A stretch of DNA of 64,000 nt from contig FUZG01000009.1 in NCBI GenBank assembly GCA_900168235.1, forward strand, positions 62,001 through 126,000, written 5' to 3'. The notes below the pieces were generated by a model. It made no database searches, was not told the origin of the DNA, and saw only the letters and a program-made list of their open reading frames with translations. Positions 19,120 to 27,934 of this stretch are shown here, piece after piece (within the stretch, counting starts at the first letter, position 1; every line of letters starts with the position of its first letter). The DNA comes from Lachnospiraceae bacterium. GTDB lineage: Bacteria > Bacillota > Clostridia > Lachnospirales > Lachnospiraceae. A program made the translations under genes and the position numbers.

Positions 19120-20223
19120 ATGGTTATAAAAAATCAGATTCCGTCTTCGGACGGATTTTATATGCCGGCGGAATATGCGCCTCATTATGGAACGCTTCTG
19201 ATCTGGCCTGTACGTCCCGGAAGCTGGGGAAGGGATCCCAAAGAGGCACAGGATGCCTTTACAGAAATTGCCCGTGCACTTTCACCAAATGAAAAAGTCA
19301 TATTTTTAGCGGATAAAGGGCATATTGAAGATGCAAAGGCGAAGCTTTCAGGCATCGCTGAGGTACTTCCTATCCCGTCAGATGACGCATGGGCAAGAGA
19401 TGTGGGACCGACCTTTGTCACAAACGGCAGTGAGATACGCGGTATAAGCTGGAAGTTTAACGCATGGGGCGGTGAAGTGGACGGACTTTACGCTCACTGG
19501 GATCAGGATAATGAGGTGGCTGAGGCTTTCTGCAGTGCCTTTCATAAGGATATATATGACTTTGGCGATTTTGTTCTGGAAGGAGGCTCGATCCATTCAG
19601 ACGGAGAGGGGACGCTCCTTGTAACAGAAGCGTGTCTTTTAAGCCCAGGCAGAAATCCCGGGCTTTCACGGGAGATGATCGAGAAACGTCTCAAGGACGC
19701 ACTTGGTGTAGAAAAGATCCTGTGGCTCCCGAGCGGCATCTATAATGATGAAACAAATGAGCATGTAGATAATGTCTGTGCATTTATAAAGCCTGCGGAA
19801 GTGGTGCTCGCATGGACTGATGATGCTTCGGATCCCCAGTATGCTATGTCATGCGCAGATCTTGAATATTTGTCAAAGGTTACGGACGTGAAAGGCAGAA
19901 AGATCACGGTCCATAAGCTTCCTATCCCGGATCATCCTGTACGGGTGAGTGAGGATGACCTTCTGAAATATGAGTTTGAAGAGGGAGAGGATGTTCGTGA
20001 TGCGGGTGAGCGTTTGGCGGCAAGCTATGTAAATTTCTATTTTGGAAATGATACTGTACTTGTGCCTCAGTTTGGCGGAGAAAATGCTGAAAGTGATGCC
20101 AGAGCAGTGGAAATACTGAAAAATCTCTGTCCTGACAGAAAAGTGATCGGAATTGATTCCAGAGCTATCCTTCTCGGAGGCGGAAATATACACTGCATTA
20201 CCCAGCAGATACCGATGCCGTAA
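19120..20223 (+). CDS. aguA: Agmatine deiminase
   Basis: A 367-residue guanidino-group-modifying enzyme that converts agmatine to N-carbamoylputrescine plus ammonia. MPAEYAPHYGTLLIWPVRPGSWG is the family N terminus, DDAWARDVGPTF and GNEHVDN-type TNEHVDNVCAF hold catalytic Asp/His positions, and the C-terminal GGGNIHCITQQIP carries the nucleophilic Cys. The start is taken at 19120, 12 bp after nspC. With the following amidase it completes arginine to putrescine. Confidence 0.95.
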   Translation: MVIKNQIPSSDGFYMPAEYAPHYGTLLIWPVRPGSWGRDPKEAQDAFTEIARALSPNEKVIFLADKGHIEDAKAKLSGIAEVLPIPSDDAWARDVGPTFVTNGSEIRGISWKFNAWGGEVDGLYAHWDQDNEVAEAFCSAFHKDIYDFGDFVLEGGSIHSDGEGTLLVTEACLLSPGRNPGLSREMIEKRLKDALGVEKILWLPSGIYNDETNEHVDNVCAFIKPAEVVLAWTDDASDPQYAMSCADLEYLSKVTDVKGRKITVHKLPIPDHPVRVSEDDLLKYEFEEGEDVRDAGERLAASYVNFYFGNDTVLVPQFGGENAESDARAVEILKNLCPDRKVIGIDSRAILLGGGNIHCITQQIPMP

Positions 20224-20262
20224 TATTTTTTCATGAACGGTCTTACAGAAAGGAAAAATGTA

Positions 20263-21138
20263 ATGAGTTCTGTTATGGTGGCAGCTATCCAGATGAGCTG
20301 CACAGAAAAACCTGAAGAGAATATAGCTAAGGCTGACGCACTTGTGAGACAGGCAGCAGCAAAGGGCGCAAAGATCGTACTTCTCCCGGAGCTTTTTGAA
20401 AGACCTTATTTTTGTCAGGAGAGGCGATATGAATATTATGAATATGCTTTGAGCGTGGAGGAAAATCCTGCGATACAGCATTTCAAAAAGACTGCTGCAG
20501 AACTGGATGTGGTCATTCCTGTGAGCTTTTATGAGAAAGACGGAACACGTCTTTTTAACAGCATTGCCATGATAGATGCAGATGGCACCCTGATGGGTGT
20601 TTACAGAAAGACGCACATTCCTGATGATCATTACTATCAGGAGAAATTTTACTTTACGCCCGGAAATACCGGATTTAAGGTATGGAAGACCCGATACGGA
20701 AATGTCGGCGTTGGCATTTGCTGGGATCAGTGGTTCCCGGAAACTGCCAGATGCATGGCGCTCCAGGGTGCGGATATACTGCTTTATCCGACTGCCATCG
20801 GAAGTGAACCTATACTTGATGTGGACAGCTCCTGCCACTGGCAGCGTGTGATGCAGGGACATGCGGCAGCAAATATCATTCCTGTAGTAGCAGCAAACCG
20901 CTATGGAACAGAGACTGTCGAGCCCTGCGAGGCTAACGGCGGACAGACATCAAGCCTCAGCTTCTACGGAACAAGCTTCATCACAGACGCAACAGGTGCG
21001 ATCCTTGAGCAGGCAGGACGTGAAGAGGACGCTGTCCTCACGGCTGAGTTCGATCTTGATAAGATTCGTGAAGACCGTTTGGCATGGGGGCTTTTCCGTG
21101 ACCGCAGACCGGAATGTTATAGAGAGATAGTAGAGTAA
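20263..21138 (+). CDS. aguB: N-carbamoylputrescine amidase
   Basis: A 291-residue nitrilase-superfamily hydrolase that turns N-carbamoylputrescine into putrescine, CO2 and ammonia. The Glu-Lys-Cys triad is visible in LLPELFERPYF, YRKTHIPDDHYYQEKFYFTPG and GVGICWDQWFPE. ILLYPTAIGSEP and MQGHAAANIIPVVAANR are typical of AguB. The start at 20263 follows AAAGGA by 8 bases; the frame is open upstream to 20233. It is the last gene of the polyamine operon, followed by a shared terminator. Confidence 0.95.
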   Translation: MSSVMVAAIQMSCTEKPEENIAKADALVRQAAAKGAKIVLLPELFERPYFCQERRYEYYEYALSVEENPAIQHFKKTAAELDVVIPVSFYEKDGTRLFNSIAMIDADGTLMGVYRKTHIPDDHYYQEKFYFTPGNTGFKVWKTRYGNVGVGICWDQWFPETARCMALQGADILLYPTAIGSEPILDVDSSCHWQRVMQGHAAANIIPVVAANRYGTETVEPCEANGGQTSSLSFYGTSFITDATGAILEQAGREEDAVLTAEFDLDKIREDRLAWGLFRDRRPECYREIVE

Positions 21139-21158
21139 TACTGCAAAATATAAAAAAT

Positions 21159-21186
21159 AGGGATGTGCAAAACTTTGCACATCCCT
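21159..21186. terminator. Bidirectional terminator between aguB and threonine aldolase
   Basis: AGGGATGTGCAAA / TTTGCACATCCCT hairpin with A tract on the left and T tract on the right, between two convergent genes. Confidence 0.9.
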
Positions 21187-21199
21187 TTATCGTTATGTT

Positions 21200-22237
21200 T
21201 TATAAAGCAGCGATCAGATCATCGACATCTTCATTTTTTGTAGCCCAGCTTGTAGCAATTCGCATTACTACGTGGTTTTCATCAAGATTTTCGATAAAGC
21301 CCAATTCCACATCTTTTGACAGCTTTTCTGCCTGCTCTTTATCCAGAGTGATAAAAATCTGGTTAGTAGGAGAGTGAAGTGTAAGGGTATATCCCTTATC
21401 GACCAGAGCCTTCTTTATCCTGTCTGCTGTTTCAATAGCATTTTTACCAATGTTTAAGTAAAGATCATCAGTAAAAAGTGTCTCAAACTGAATACCGTTA
21501 ATAAATCCCTTTGCGATGAGAGCGCCGTGCTGTTTGATCATTGTGAACAGATGAGGAACAAAGTCGTGCTTCGGGATAACAACAGCCTCTCCGAATAAAG
21601 CACCGCATTTGGTTCCGCCGATGTAAAAAGCATTACAGAGAGCCGCGATATCGGGCAGAGTCACATCATTTTCGGGGCAGGCTAATGCATAGGCAAGTCG
21701 TGCTCCGTCAAGATAAAGAGGTATCTTGTACTCGTGGCAGATATGGCTCAGCTGCTTTAACTCATCGAGTGAATAGATCGTGCCGTATTCTGTGGGCTGT
21801 GAGATATATACCATACCGGGCATTACCATGTGGTCATGGTTTTCGTCGGAAAGGTAGCCTTTGATGCAGTTTTTAACGCTTTCAGCTGAGATCTTACCAT
21901 CCTTATGAGGAAGGGTGAGTACTTTATGACCGCCGTATTCAATGGCGCCGGCTTCATGGACACTTACATGTCCGCTTTCTGCAGCGATGACACCCTGATA
22001 TGGACGAAGGATCGAATCGATCATTGTGGCATTTGCCTGAGTTCCCCCGACAAGGAAAAATACATCTGCATCCGGAGCATTACATGCTTCGCGGACCTTG
22101 GATCTGGCGGATTCAGAAAAATCATCTGTGCCGTATCCTGAAGATTTCACCATGTTCATTTCTGCCAGTCTTTTTAGTATAAGCGGATGTGCACCTTCCA
22201 TGTAATCGGATGTAAATGACAATTTTTTGTTAGCCAC
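21200..22237 (-). CDS. ltaE: Low-specificity threonine aldolase
   Basis: A 345-residue PLP fold-type-I beta-eliminating lyase family member, splitting (allo-)threonine into glycine and acetaldehyde. FTSDYMEGAHPLIL at the N terminus, FLVGGTQANATMID, ESGHVSVHEAGAIEYGGHKV, YLDGARLAYAL and FYIGGTKCGALFGEAVV (with the PLP Lys) are all characteristic. The start is a GTG at 22237 because AAGGAGA lies 9 bases before it; an in-frame ATG at 22264 has no such site and would place the RBS inside the gene. It is monocistronic. Confidence 0.92.
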   Translation of the reverse strand: MANKKLSFTSDYMEGAHPLILKRLAEMNMVKSSGYGTDDFSESARSKVREACNAPDADVFFLVGGTQANATMIDSILRPYQGVIAAESGHVSVHEAGAIEYGGHKVLTLPHKDGKISAESVKNCIKGYLSDENHDHMVMPGMVYISQPTEYGTIYSLDELKQLSHICHEYKIPLYLDGARLAYALACPENDVTLPDIAALCNAFYIGGTKCGALFGEAVVIPKHDFVPHLFTMIKQHGALIAKGFINGIQFETLFTDDLYLNIGKNAIETADRIKKALVDKGYTLTLHSPTNQIFITLDKEQAEKLSKDVELGFIENLDENHVVMRIATSWATKNEDVDDLIAAL

Positions 22238-22285
22238 GATATCAGGTCTCCTTATTTTGATCATTTTCTATACAGGATACTATAT

Positions 22286-22849
22286 TTATACGCCATAAAC
22301 AATGACTCCCATTACCGCAGATAAAAGAATGAGCAGTATAGGTGACATTTTCTTTTTCAGGAGCTTTCGGGAACCGTAAAAAACCGTGAGCAGCAGTGCG
22401 GTCATGAGAACCGGACGGATATCGGCTGTGTCATTCATTAGCGGACGGATGCTTATTTTTAAGAGCATATAAAGTCCTGTTGCCAGAATGATTCCGATAA
22501 TGCTCGGTGCCATTCCGTGAAAAACAGCAGACACATACTTATTCTTCGGAGCTTTTTCCATGAATATGATGGCAAGAATGATTATCGTAAACGCAGGAAC
22601 CACTACTGCAATAGTAGTGAGGATGCCTCCTAATATCCCGGCGCGGCTGCAGCCTACATAAGTCGCGAGATTCACCATTATGGGACCCGGAGTGGATTCG
22701 CTTATGGCGACCATATTCATCAGAGCATCCTCGTCCATCCAGCCGTATTCCAGGACAATGTCCCTGATCATGGGAATCGCAGCGTAAGCTCCGCCGAAGG
22801 AAAATAATCCGACCTTTAAAAAGCCTATCAGCAAGTTAATGTAGATCAT
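22286..22849 (-). CDS. chrA: Chromate-transporter family protein, second half (CHR short type)
   Basis: A 187-residue membrane protein with one CHR domain: FLKVGLFSFGGAYAAIPMI, then ESTPGPIMVNLATYVG, the paired hallmark motifs. Five to six hydrophobic segments are visible. In many Firmicutes ChrA is split into two CHR-domain proteins encoded in tandem that assemble together. It overlaps the preceding gene by 4 bp. The family is named for chromate/sulfate antiport, but the substrate in this organism is unproven. Confidence 0.88.
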   Translation of the reverse strand: MIYINLLIGFLKVGLFSFGGAYAAIPMIRDIVLEYGWMDEDALMNMVAISESTPGPIMVNLATYVGCSRAGILGGILTTIAVVVPAFTIIILAIIFMEKAPKNKYVSAVFHGMAPSIIGIILATGLYMLLKISIRPLMNDTADIRPVLMTALLLTVFYGSRKLLKKKMSPILLILLSAVMGVIVYGV

Positions 22850-23418
22850 TTTTCCTCACCTTTCTTTCCGGAAGGTATCCCTGATACGGCAGAAACCACC
22901 AGACTGATAGCGGCGGCGGTCAACATGATCGCAATGGAAGAAATTCCCCATGAAAAAATGCTGTTCAGCATCATTGCCAGAAAAGAGCAGCACAGTATTA
23001 CATATGCCAGAGTTGTCTTGTGCATTTTTTTGATCATATTTATGGACGCATCAAGGATCATTATTCCGACAGCAATGCGGATACCCTTAAAACCATTCAT
23101 GATACCCTGAATCTCAAGAAAGCGTTCCAGAAAAACTGTGATCAGATAAATAATGATAAAAGACGGCGTGACAACTCCGAGAGTAGCGGCTATCGCACCG
23201 GCTGCGCCTCTTTGACGGTAACCGACAAAGGTCGCGCAGTTGATGGCGATAGGTCCGGGAGTGGATTCAGCGATGACCGTAACTTTCATCATTTCATTAT
23301 GCGTGATCCATTTTTTTTGTTCCACGCAGATATTTTCGATCAGGGAGATCATGGCGTATCCGCCGCCGAATGTGAATAAACCTATTTTTGCGAATGTAAA
23401 AAATAATGTCACTAGCAT
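22846..23418 (-). CDS. chrA: Chromate-transporter family protein, first half (CHR short type)
   Basis: A 190-residue CHR-domain membrane protein: FFTFAKIGLFTFGGGYAMISLIEN and AESTPGPIAINCATFVGYRQRG match the conserved CHR motifs. It pairs with the next gene, whose start codon overlaps its stop. It begins 4 bp after the stop of the DUF134/NifX-like gene, so the three form one transcript and the regulator may respond to the transported ion. Confidence 0.88.
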   Translation of the reverse strand: MLVTLFFTFAKIGLFTFGGGYAMISLIENICVEQKKWITHNEMMKVTVIAESTPGPIAINCATFVGYRQRGAAGAIAATLGVVTPSFIIIYLITVFLERFLEIQGIMNGFKGIRIAVGIMILDASINMIKKMHKTTLAYVILCCSFLAMMLNSIFSWGISSIAIMLTAAAISLVVSAVSGIPSGKKGEEK

Positions 23419-23421
23419 AGA

Positions 23422-24150
23422 TCAGTGATGACATCCTCCGTGGCCGCAGGAATGGCCTTCGCCATGCTCATGTTCGTGGTGGCTGCAGTTTGCTTCACTT
23501 CCTGCATCAAGTGTTCCGTTTATAAAAGCTTCGATAACGTCATCGACATTTCCGCTTGCACCGGCATAAAGCTTGATTCCGGCTTCGATAAGTGCCATCT
23601 GAGCACCGCCGCCGATACCGCCGCAGATGAGGGCATCAACTTCTGCAATATTCAGGATACCTGCAAGTGCACCGCAGCCCTCGCCATTTGTACCGATGAT
23701 CTGGGAATTAGTGATCTTTCCGTCTTCGATATCATAAACCTTGAACTGCTCTGTTCTTCCGAAGTGTCCGAATACCTGTCCGTTATCATAAGTGATAGCA
23801 ACTCTCATTGTTTTGTCTCCTTTTACATTCATATCAACGTTAAACTGGTTTCTTTCTCTGTCAATTTCTATGTTGCCTCCGGCGATACTGAGTCTTTTCC
23901 CCTCGACGATGGCCCCGACAAGTTTCTTTCGTGCACTTTCGTATATGGCAGTCACTGTGGTTCGTGCGACGCCCATTCTTGCGGCACAGGTTTCCTGTGT
24001 CAGTCCCTCGTGATCAAGGAGTTTTAATGTTTCAAATTCGTCCAGCGTCAGCATTACAGTTTCTAAATTTTCAGTGCTGACATCTTCCGGGACGAAGCTG
24101 TAATAATCCGGAAAACAGCATATCTTTCTGCGTTTTGGGATTCTTGGCAT
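23422..24150 (-). CDS. DUF134 helix-turn-helix protein fused to NifX/NifB-like cofactor domain
   Basis: A 242-residue two-domain protein. Residues 1-100 are DUF134: MPRIPKRRKICCFPDYYSF, then LTLDEFETLKLLDHEGLTQETCAARMGVARTTV, a sigma-70 region-4-like HTH. Residues ~120-220 form a dinitrogenase iron-molybdenum cofactor-biosynthesis domain (MRVAITYDNGQVFGHFGRTEQFKVYDI, ALICGGIGGGA). The tail is rich in His and Cys (HHEHEHGEGHSCGHGGCHH) and probably binds metal. GGAGG lies 5 bases before the ATG at 24150. Its promoter sits inside a perfect inverted repeat, suggesting autoregulation. It leads the split chrA operon. Confidence 0.88.
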   Translation of the reverse strand: MPRIPKRRKICCFPDYYSFVPEDVSTENLETVMLTLDEFETLKLLDHEGLTQETCAARMGVARTTVTAIYESARKKLVGAIVEGKRLSIAGGNIEIDRERNQFNVDMNVKGDKTMRVAITYDNGQVFGHFGRTEQFKVYDIEDGKITNSQIIGTNGEGCGALAGILNIAEVDALICGGIGGGAQMALIEAGIKLYAGASGNVDDVIEAFINGTLDAGSEANCSHHEHEHGEGHSCGHGGCHH

Positions 24151-24168
24151 GATAACCTCCAAAGTGAA

Positions 24169-24216
24169 ATTGACATAAGTCAGTTTGAGTATAATGCATT
24201 TCTGACTTATGTCAAT
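24169..24216 (-). promoter_or_regulatory. Promoter embedded in a perfect 15-bp inverted repeat
   Basis: ATTGACATAAGTCAG (24169-24183) and its exact complement (24202-24216) are separated by 18 bp. On the minus strand the right arm supplies the -35 TTGACA; TATACT (24193-24188) is the -10 with 16-bp spacing, and transcription would start inside the left arm. A repressor bound to both arms would cover -35 and +1. DUF134 is the obvious candidate. Confidence 0.75.
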
Positions 24217-24264
24217 ATTTCGCGCATGTGGTTTGTGATATATTTAGAAGAGTAGGGTTGATCT

Positions 24265-24288
24265 ATAGCCGTATTTTAATACGGCTAT
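24265..24288. promoter_or_regulatory. Perfect palindrome upstream of the MBL-fold gene
   Basis: ATAGCCGTATT, two T, AATACGGCTAT: 11-bp arms, 47 bp before the MBL-fold start codon. No T run follows on either strand, so an operator is more likely than a terminator. The binding protein is unknown. Confidence 0.5.
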
Positions 24289-24334
24289 GATGAAAGATCA
24301 TGTGTGATCAGTGATTTGAGTGAGAGGTTGTCAA

Positions 24335-25192
24335 ATGAGGATTATTAATCTTATTGAAAATACTGAAGGAAAAATCGGTTGTCCTTGTGCACATGGATTG
24401 TCTTTTTATATTGAGACAGCAAAACACAAGGCTTTACTTGATCTGGGACCGGACAGTCAAACACTTGAAAATGCCGAAAAACTCGGAATAGACCTTTCAA
24501 AAGTGGACATTGTGATTTTGAGCCATGGTCACTATGATCATTCCGGCGGGATAATTCCATTTTCAGAAATCAATTCAACAGCAGTAATATACATGCAGAA
24601 GACAGCAGGACGTGATTATTATTCTGATGACGGAGAGCGGCCGTACAGAGAGCGTTACAGATATATTGGAATCGATAAGGCAATCCTAAATCTACCGCAG
24701 ATAAAATTTATCGATGGAGATCATGAAATCGATGATGAGCTTGAGCTCATAACCATCAAAAAACGGTCACATGAACTGCCATCCACAAACAGCAGACTTC
24801 TGATCAAGGAAAAAGACGGCTTTATCAGAGATGACTTTATACATGAGCATTTTCTCGTGGTAAAGGACAGCGGAAAAAGTATATTACTCTCGGGATGCGC
24901 ACATAATGGCATACTCAGTATCCTCGATGCATATAGGGAAAAATACGCGCAAGACCCGGATGCGGTGATCAGTGGTTTTCACCTTATGAAAAAGCATGAT
25001 TACACAAGCGAAGAAATGCGGGAAATAGAAGATATTGCTAATGAGTTGAAGAAATATGATACGCAGTTCATAACCTGCCATTGTACCGGGCTTCCGGCAT
25101 ATGAAGTCATGAAAAAGATAATGGGCGGGAAACTCCGATATGTTCATACCGGAGAAGAAGTGGAGCTGGATCATTGTAAGGATAGCCGTTGA
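24335..25192 (+). CDS. MBL-fold metallo-hydrolase
   Basis: A 285-residue metallo-beta-lactamase-fold enzyme. The metal motif SHGHYDHSGG (HxHxDH) is present near residue 72, with further metal ligands likely in LSGCAHNGIL and ISGFHL. The overall pattern matches the COG1237 group of 7,8-dihydropterin-6-yl-methyl-4-(beta-D-ribofuranosyl)aminobenzene-phosphate synthase-like hydrolases. The true substrate is not evident. GAGAGG lies 7 bases before the ATG at 24335. Monocistronic, and preceded by an 11-bp-arm palindrome. Confidence 0.82.
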   Translation: MRIINLIENTEGKIGCPCAHGLSFYIETAKHKALLDLGPDSQTLENAEKLGIDLSKVDIVILSHGHYDHSGGIIPFSEINSTAVIYMQKTAGRDYYSDDGERPYRERYRYIGIDKAILNLPQIKFIDGDHEIDDELELITIKKRSHELPSTNSRLLIKEKDGFIRDDFIHEHFLVVKDSGKSILLSGCAHNGILSILDAYREKYAQDPDAVISGFHLMKKHDYTSEEMREIEDIANELKKYDTQFITCHCTGLPAYEVMKKIMGGKLRYVHTGEEVELDHCKDSR

Positions 25193-25295
25193 AAAAGCGG
25201 AGAGCAGGTACGGCAAAAAATGACAATTTTCCGCATGATTATCGCAAAGTAATATGCATACCATTAGTTTATAATCTGATTTGGAGGTATGCAGT

Positions 25296-26495
25296 ATGAA
25301 ATGGGTAAGTACGTTTAAGTATCTAAAGATAGGATATGGTGAAGATATAGCGCAGGCAGATGATATTACGCAGAGGGTATCATTTGACAATAATGTAAAT
25401 GCAGATAAGGTCAGGATACGATTTTCAAACCGTCACAGCAGGAATGAGCTCCGTATAGAGAAAGCTACTATAGGCAAAGCAGATTCTTCCTCGGATATCA
25501 GTGTTATTACACTTGATGGAAGTCAGACCATTAGTCTCGCACCGGGCAAGGAAAGGTTCAGTGATGAGATCGATTACAGGATTTCTGCCGGAGACCGGAT
25601 TACTATAAATATTTACTATAAAGACAGGCAGTGCATGGATTCAATATGCTGTTTTTGGGCTGATGGCGGAACAGAGGTGGATTATTATGACGGCGATATG
25701 ACAGAGCCGGATGCCCAAAATACAGGAGTATCCAAGGGCTCGCTGCCTGAGATCACGTCTCAGGTATTAAAAGAAGATGTGAATATCGGCATGATGAGGA
25801 TGTTTTCCGGATTTGATGTGGTTCAGGCATATACCGGAGATGATACAGAGGTCATTGCGGCATTTGGTGATTCCATAACCCATATGTCTTTTTACACAAA
25901 TGCTCTGCAGAAAAGATTGTACGAGGCTTATCCGGGTAAAGTGTCTCTTATAAATTGCGGTATAGGCGGAAATCGTCTTGTGGACGATGCGACCTTTGCA
26001 AAGACGCTGGGAAAGAGGCTGGTATTATTTGGAAATTCAGGAGTCAGAAGATTCGATGAGGATGTTTTTGAACTTGATCAGGTCCATGCAGTGATATCGC
26101 TTATCGGTATCAATGACATCATGCATCCGCTGTTCCTTGAGGAAAAAGAAGATCCTGTAAGTGTAGACGCGATCACTGAAGGATTGCAAAAAATTGTATC
26201 GTTTGCACATGACAGAGGTACAAAAATTTTCCTCGGAACGATCACGCCTTGCGGAAATGATGAGTATCCGAAGTGGTGGCTTCCAAAATTTGAAACTGTG
26301 AGACAGGCAGTAAATGAATGGATCAGACAGAGTGAGTGCTCAGACGGATTTTATGATTTTGATGCAGCTTTAAGAGATAATGATAAAAATGGATATTTGA
26401 TTCCTGATTATGAAATAGGCGATGGTCTTCATCCGAATATCCCCGGTGGTAAAAAGATGGCAGATTTGGTCGATCTTAAAGCTGTCGTTGATTGA
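25296..26495 (+). CDS. SGNH/GDSL-type esterase
   Basis: A 399-residue esterase with an N-terminal beta-sandwich-like region (about 1-150) and a C-terminal SGNH hydrolase domain. Block I is AAFGDSITH (nucleophile Ser), block II Gly in NCGIGGNRLV, block III GINDI (Asn), and block V DGLHPN (Asp and His). No signal peptide is seen, so it is probably cytoplasmic. It sits just upstream of an ABC sugar importer, which suggests deacetylation of imported acetylated oligosaccharides. GGAGG lies 9 bases before the ATG. Confidence 0.88.
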   Translation: MKWVSTFKYLKIGYGEDIAQADDITQRVSFDNNVNADKVRIRFSNRHSRNELRIEKATIGKADSSSDISVITLDGSQTISLAPGKERFSDEIDYRISAGDRITINIYYKDRQCMDSICCFWADGGTEVDYYDGDMTEPDAQNTGVSKGSLPEITSQVLKEDVNIGMMRMFSGFDVVQAYTGDDTEVIAAFGDSITHMSFYTNALQKRLYEAYPGKVSLINCGIGGNRLVDDATFAKTLGKRLVLFGNSGVRRFDEDVFELDQVHAVISLIGINDIMHPLFLEEKEDPVSVDAITEGLQKIVSFAHDRGTKIFLGTITPCGNDEYPKWWLPKFETVRQAVNEWIRQSECSDGFYDFDAALRDNDKNGYLIPDYEIGDGLHPNIPGGKKMADLVDLKAVVD

Positions 26496-26540
26496 CAAAA
26501 CACATCTAAAAATGACAATTATGCAATCAAATAAAGAAAA

Positions 26541-26588
26541 GCCTCCCCTATGGTGATTGCGATATCCTTAAATCACCAAATGGGAGGT
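26541..26588 (+). promoter_or_regulatory. Hairpin that occludes the ribosome binding site of the ABC binding-protein gene
   Basis: CCTCCC-(t)-ATGGTGATT pairs with AATCACCA-(a)-TGGGAGG. The 3' arm contains GGGAGG, the ribosome binding site of the gene starting at 26596, and is followed by TATTTTTT. It may terminate upstream transcripts, or hide the RBS until opened. Confidence 0.55.
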
Positions 26589-26595
26589 ATTTTTT

Positions 26596-27933
26596 ATGAA
26601 AAGAAAAATTGTAAGTTTACTTTTGACAGGGGTGCTCTCAGCATCTTTACTTGCAGGATGCGGTGCTAACGGCGGCGCGAAGGATGAATCGGGAAAAACA
26701 GCATCAGGAAAGAGCGGTGATGTCAGCATTTCTTTCTACACTACAGAAACCGGAAAGGATGACATGTATCAGGAACTCATTTCTGATTTTGAGAGCAAGA
26801 ATCCAGGGATCAAGGTTGAGTACATCGCAGCAGGTGATGATCAGCTTCAGCAGTGGATGGCACTCTATGCAAGTAATGAAGGTCCAACTGTTTCACTGAT
26901 GGATCCTATCAATATTTGGGAAAATCAGGAAAGAATGCGTCCGCTTTCAGGGGAAGCGATGCTTGAGAATGTTGAGGAAGCATCACTTTCTACTATGACT
27001 TTTAACGGAAAAGTGTACGCGGTTCCAATGTCGGCAGCCGGAATCGGACTTCTTTACAACAAGAAGGTCTGTGACGAGGCAGTTGGCGGCGATTTTGATC
27101 CAAGCACTATTAAGACCAGATCAGACCTTAAGGAACTTTTTGACAAGATAGAGGCGACAGGAGCTTCAGCTACATGTATCACGGGAGTGAACTGGTCGCT
27201 TGGTTCTCATTATCTCTGCCAGACCTACGGCGCAGCTATCGGTGATACAAAAGCTCGTGTAGACTATGTTAATTCCATCATCAGCGGCGAGACAAAAGAA
27301 ATCAATAATGATGTATTTAACGGATTTATGGATACACTTGATTTGCTCGTTGAATATAACTACAACAAGAACGATCCGCTCGTAGGTGACGTTAACCTTG
27401 ATGCTATGGCTCTTGCGGAAGGAAAGTGCGGAACATGGCTCATGGGTGACTGGGCATGGACATATATGGCGAATCTTGTACAGGATGGAGATGAGTTTGG
27501 ACTGATGCCTGTTCCTCATAACGATGATCCGGGTGATATCACTAATCAGTATCTTCCTACATCTTATGCAAAGGGATACTGCGTAGATGCGAGCCAGAAC
27601 AGCGAAGAACAGCAGCAGGCAGGACTTAAGTTCATCGAGTACATCACTTCAGACAGTCACTCACAGGAAGCTCAGGCGAAGAGAGCAGGACAGGCGCTTC
27701 CTTTCAAGAACTTTTCTGCAGAGATCGACAGTCCTCTCGGAAAGTCCACAGCTTCATATATTTCAGCAGGAAAAACCGTTGATTTTTATGGAACACCAAG
27801 CCTTTGCCCTTCTGATATCTGGTATGAGTGCGGTGCATATATGTGCGCATATATCACAGGGGCATGCGACAGAGAAAAACTCGCTTCAGATATAGACGCA
27901 TATTGGGCAGCTCAGGATAAGAGAGAGTATTAA
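26596..27933 (+). CDS. ABC transporter sugar-binding lipoprotein
   Basis: A 445-residue family-1 extracellular solute-binding protein. The lipobox is clear: LLTGVLSASLLAGCG, so the mature protein starts at Cys and is membrane-anchored. Domain hallmarks are SISFYTTETGKDDMYQELISDFESKNPGIKVEYI, NGKVYAVPMSAAGIGLLYNKKV and KCGTWLMGDWAW. Two MalF/MalG-type permeases follow directly; no ATPase is in the cluster, so a shared MsiK/UgpC-like ATPase is probably used. The upstream esterase suggests an acetylated oligosaccharide as ligand. Confidence 0.93.
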   Translation: MKRKIVSLLLTGVLSASLLAGCGANGGAKDESGKTASGKSGDVSISFYTTETGKDDMYQELISDFESKNPGIKVEYIAAGDDQLQQWMALYASNEGPTVSLMDPINIWENQERMRPLSGEAMLENVEEASLSTMTFNGKVYAVPMSAAGIGLLYNKKVCDEAVGGDFDPSTIKTRSDLKELFDKIEATGASATCITGVNWSLGSHYLCQTYGAAIGDTKARVDYVNSIISGETKEINNDVFNGFMDTLDLLVEYNYNKNDPLVGDVNLDAMALAEGKCGTWLMGDWAWTYMANLVQDGDEFGLMPVPHNDDPGDITNQYLPTSYAKGYCVDASQNSEEQQQAGLKFIEYITSDSHSQEAQAKRAGQALPFKNFSAEIDSPLGKSTASYISAGKTVDFYGTPSLCPSDIWYECGAYMCAYITGACDREKLASDIDAYWAAQDKREY

Positions 27934-27934
27934 G

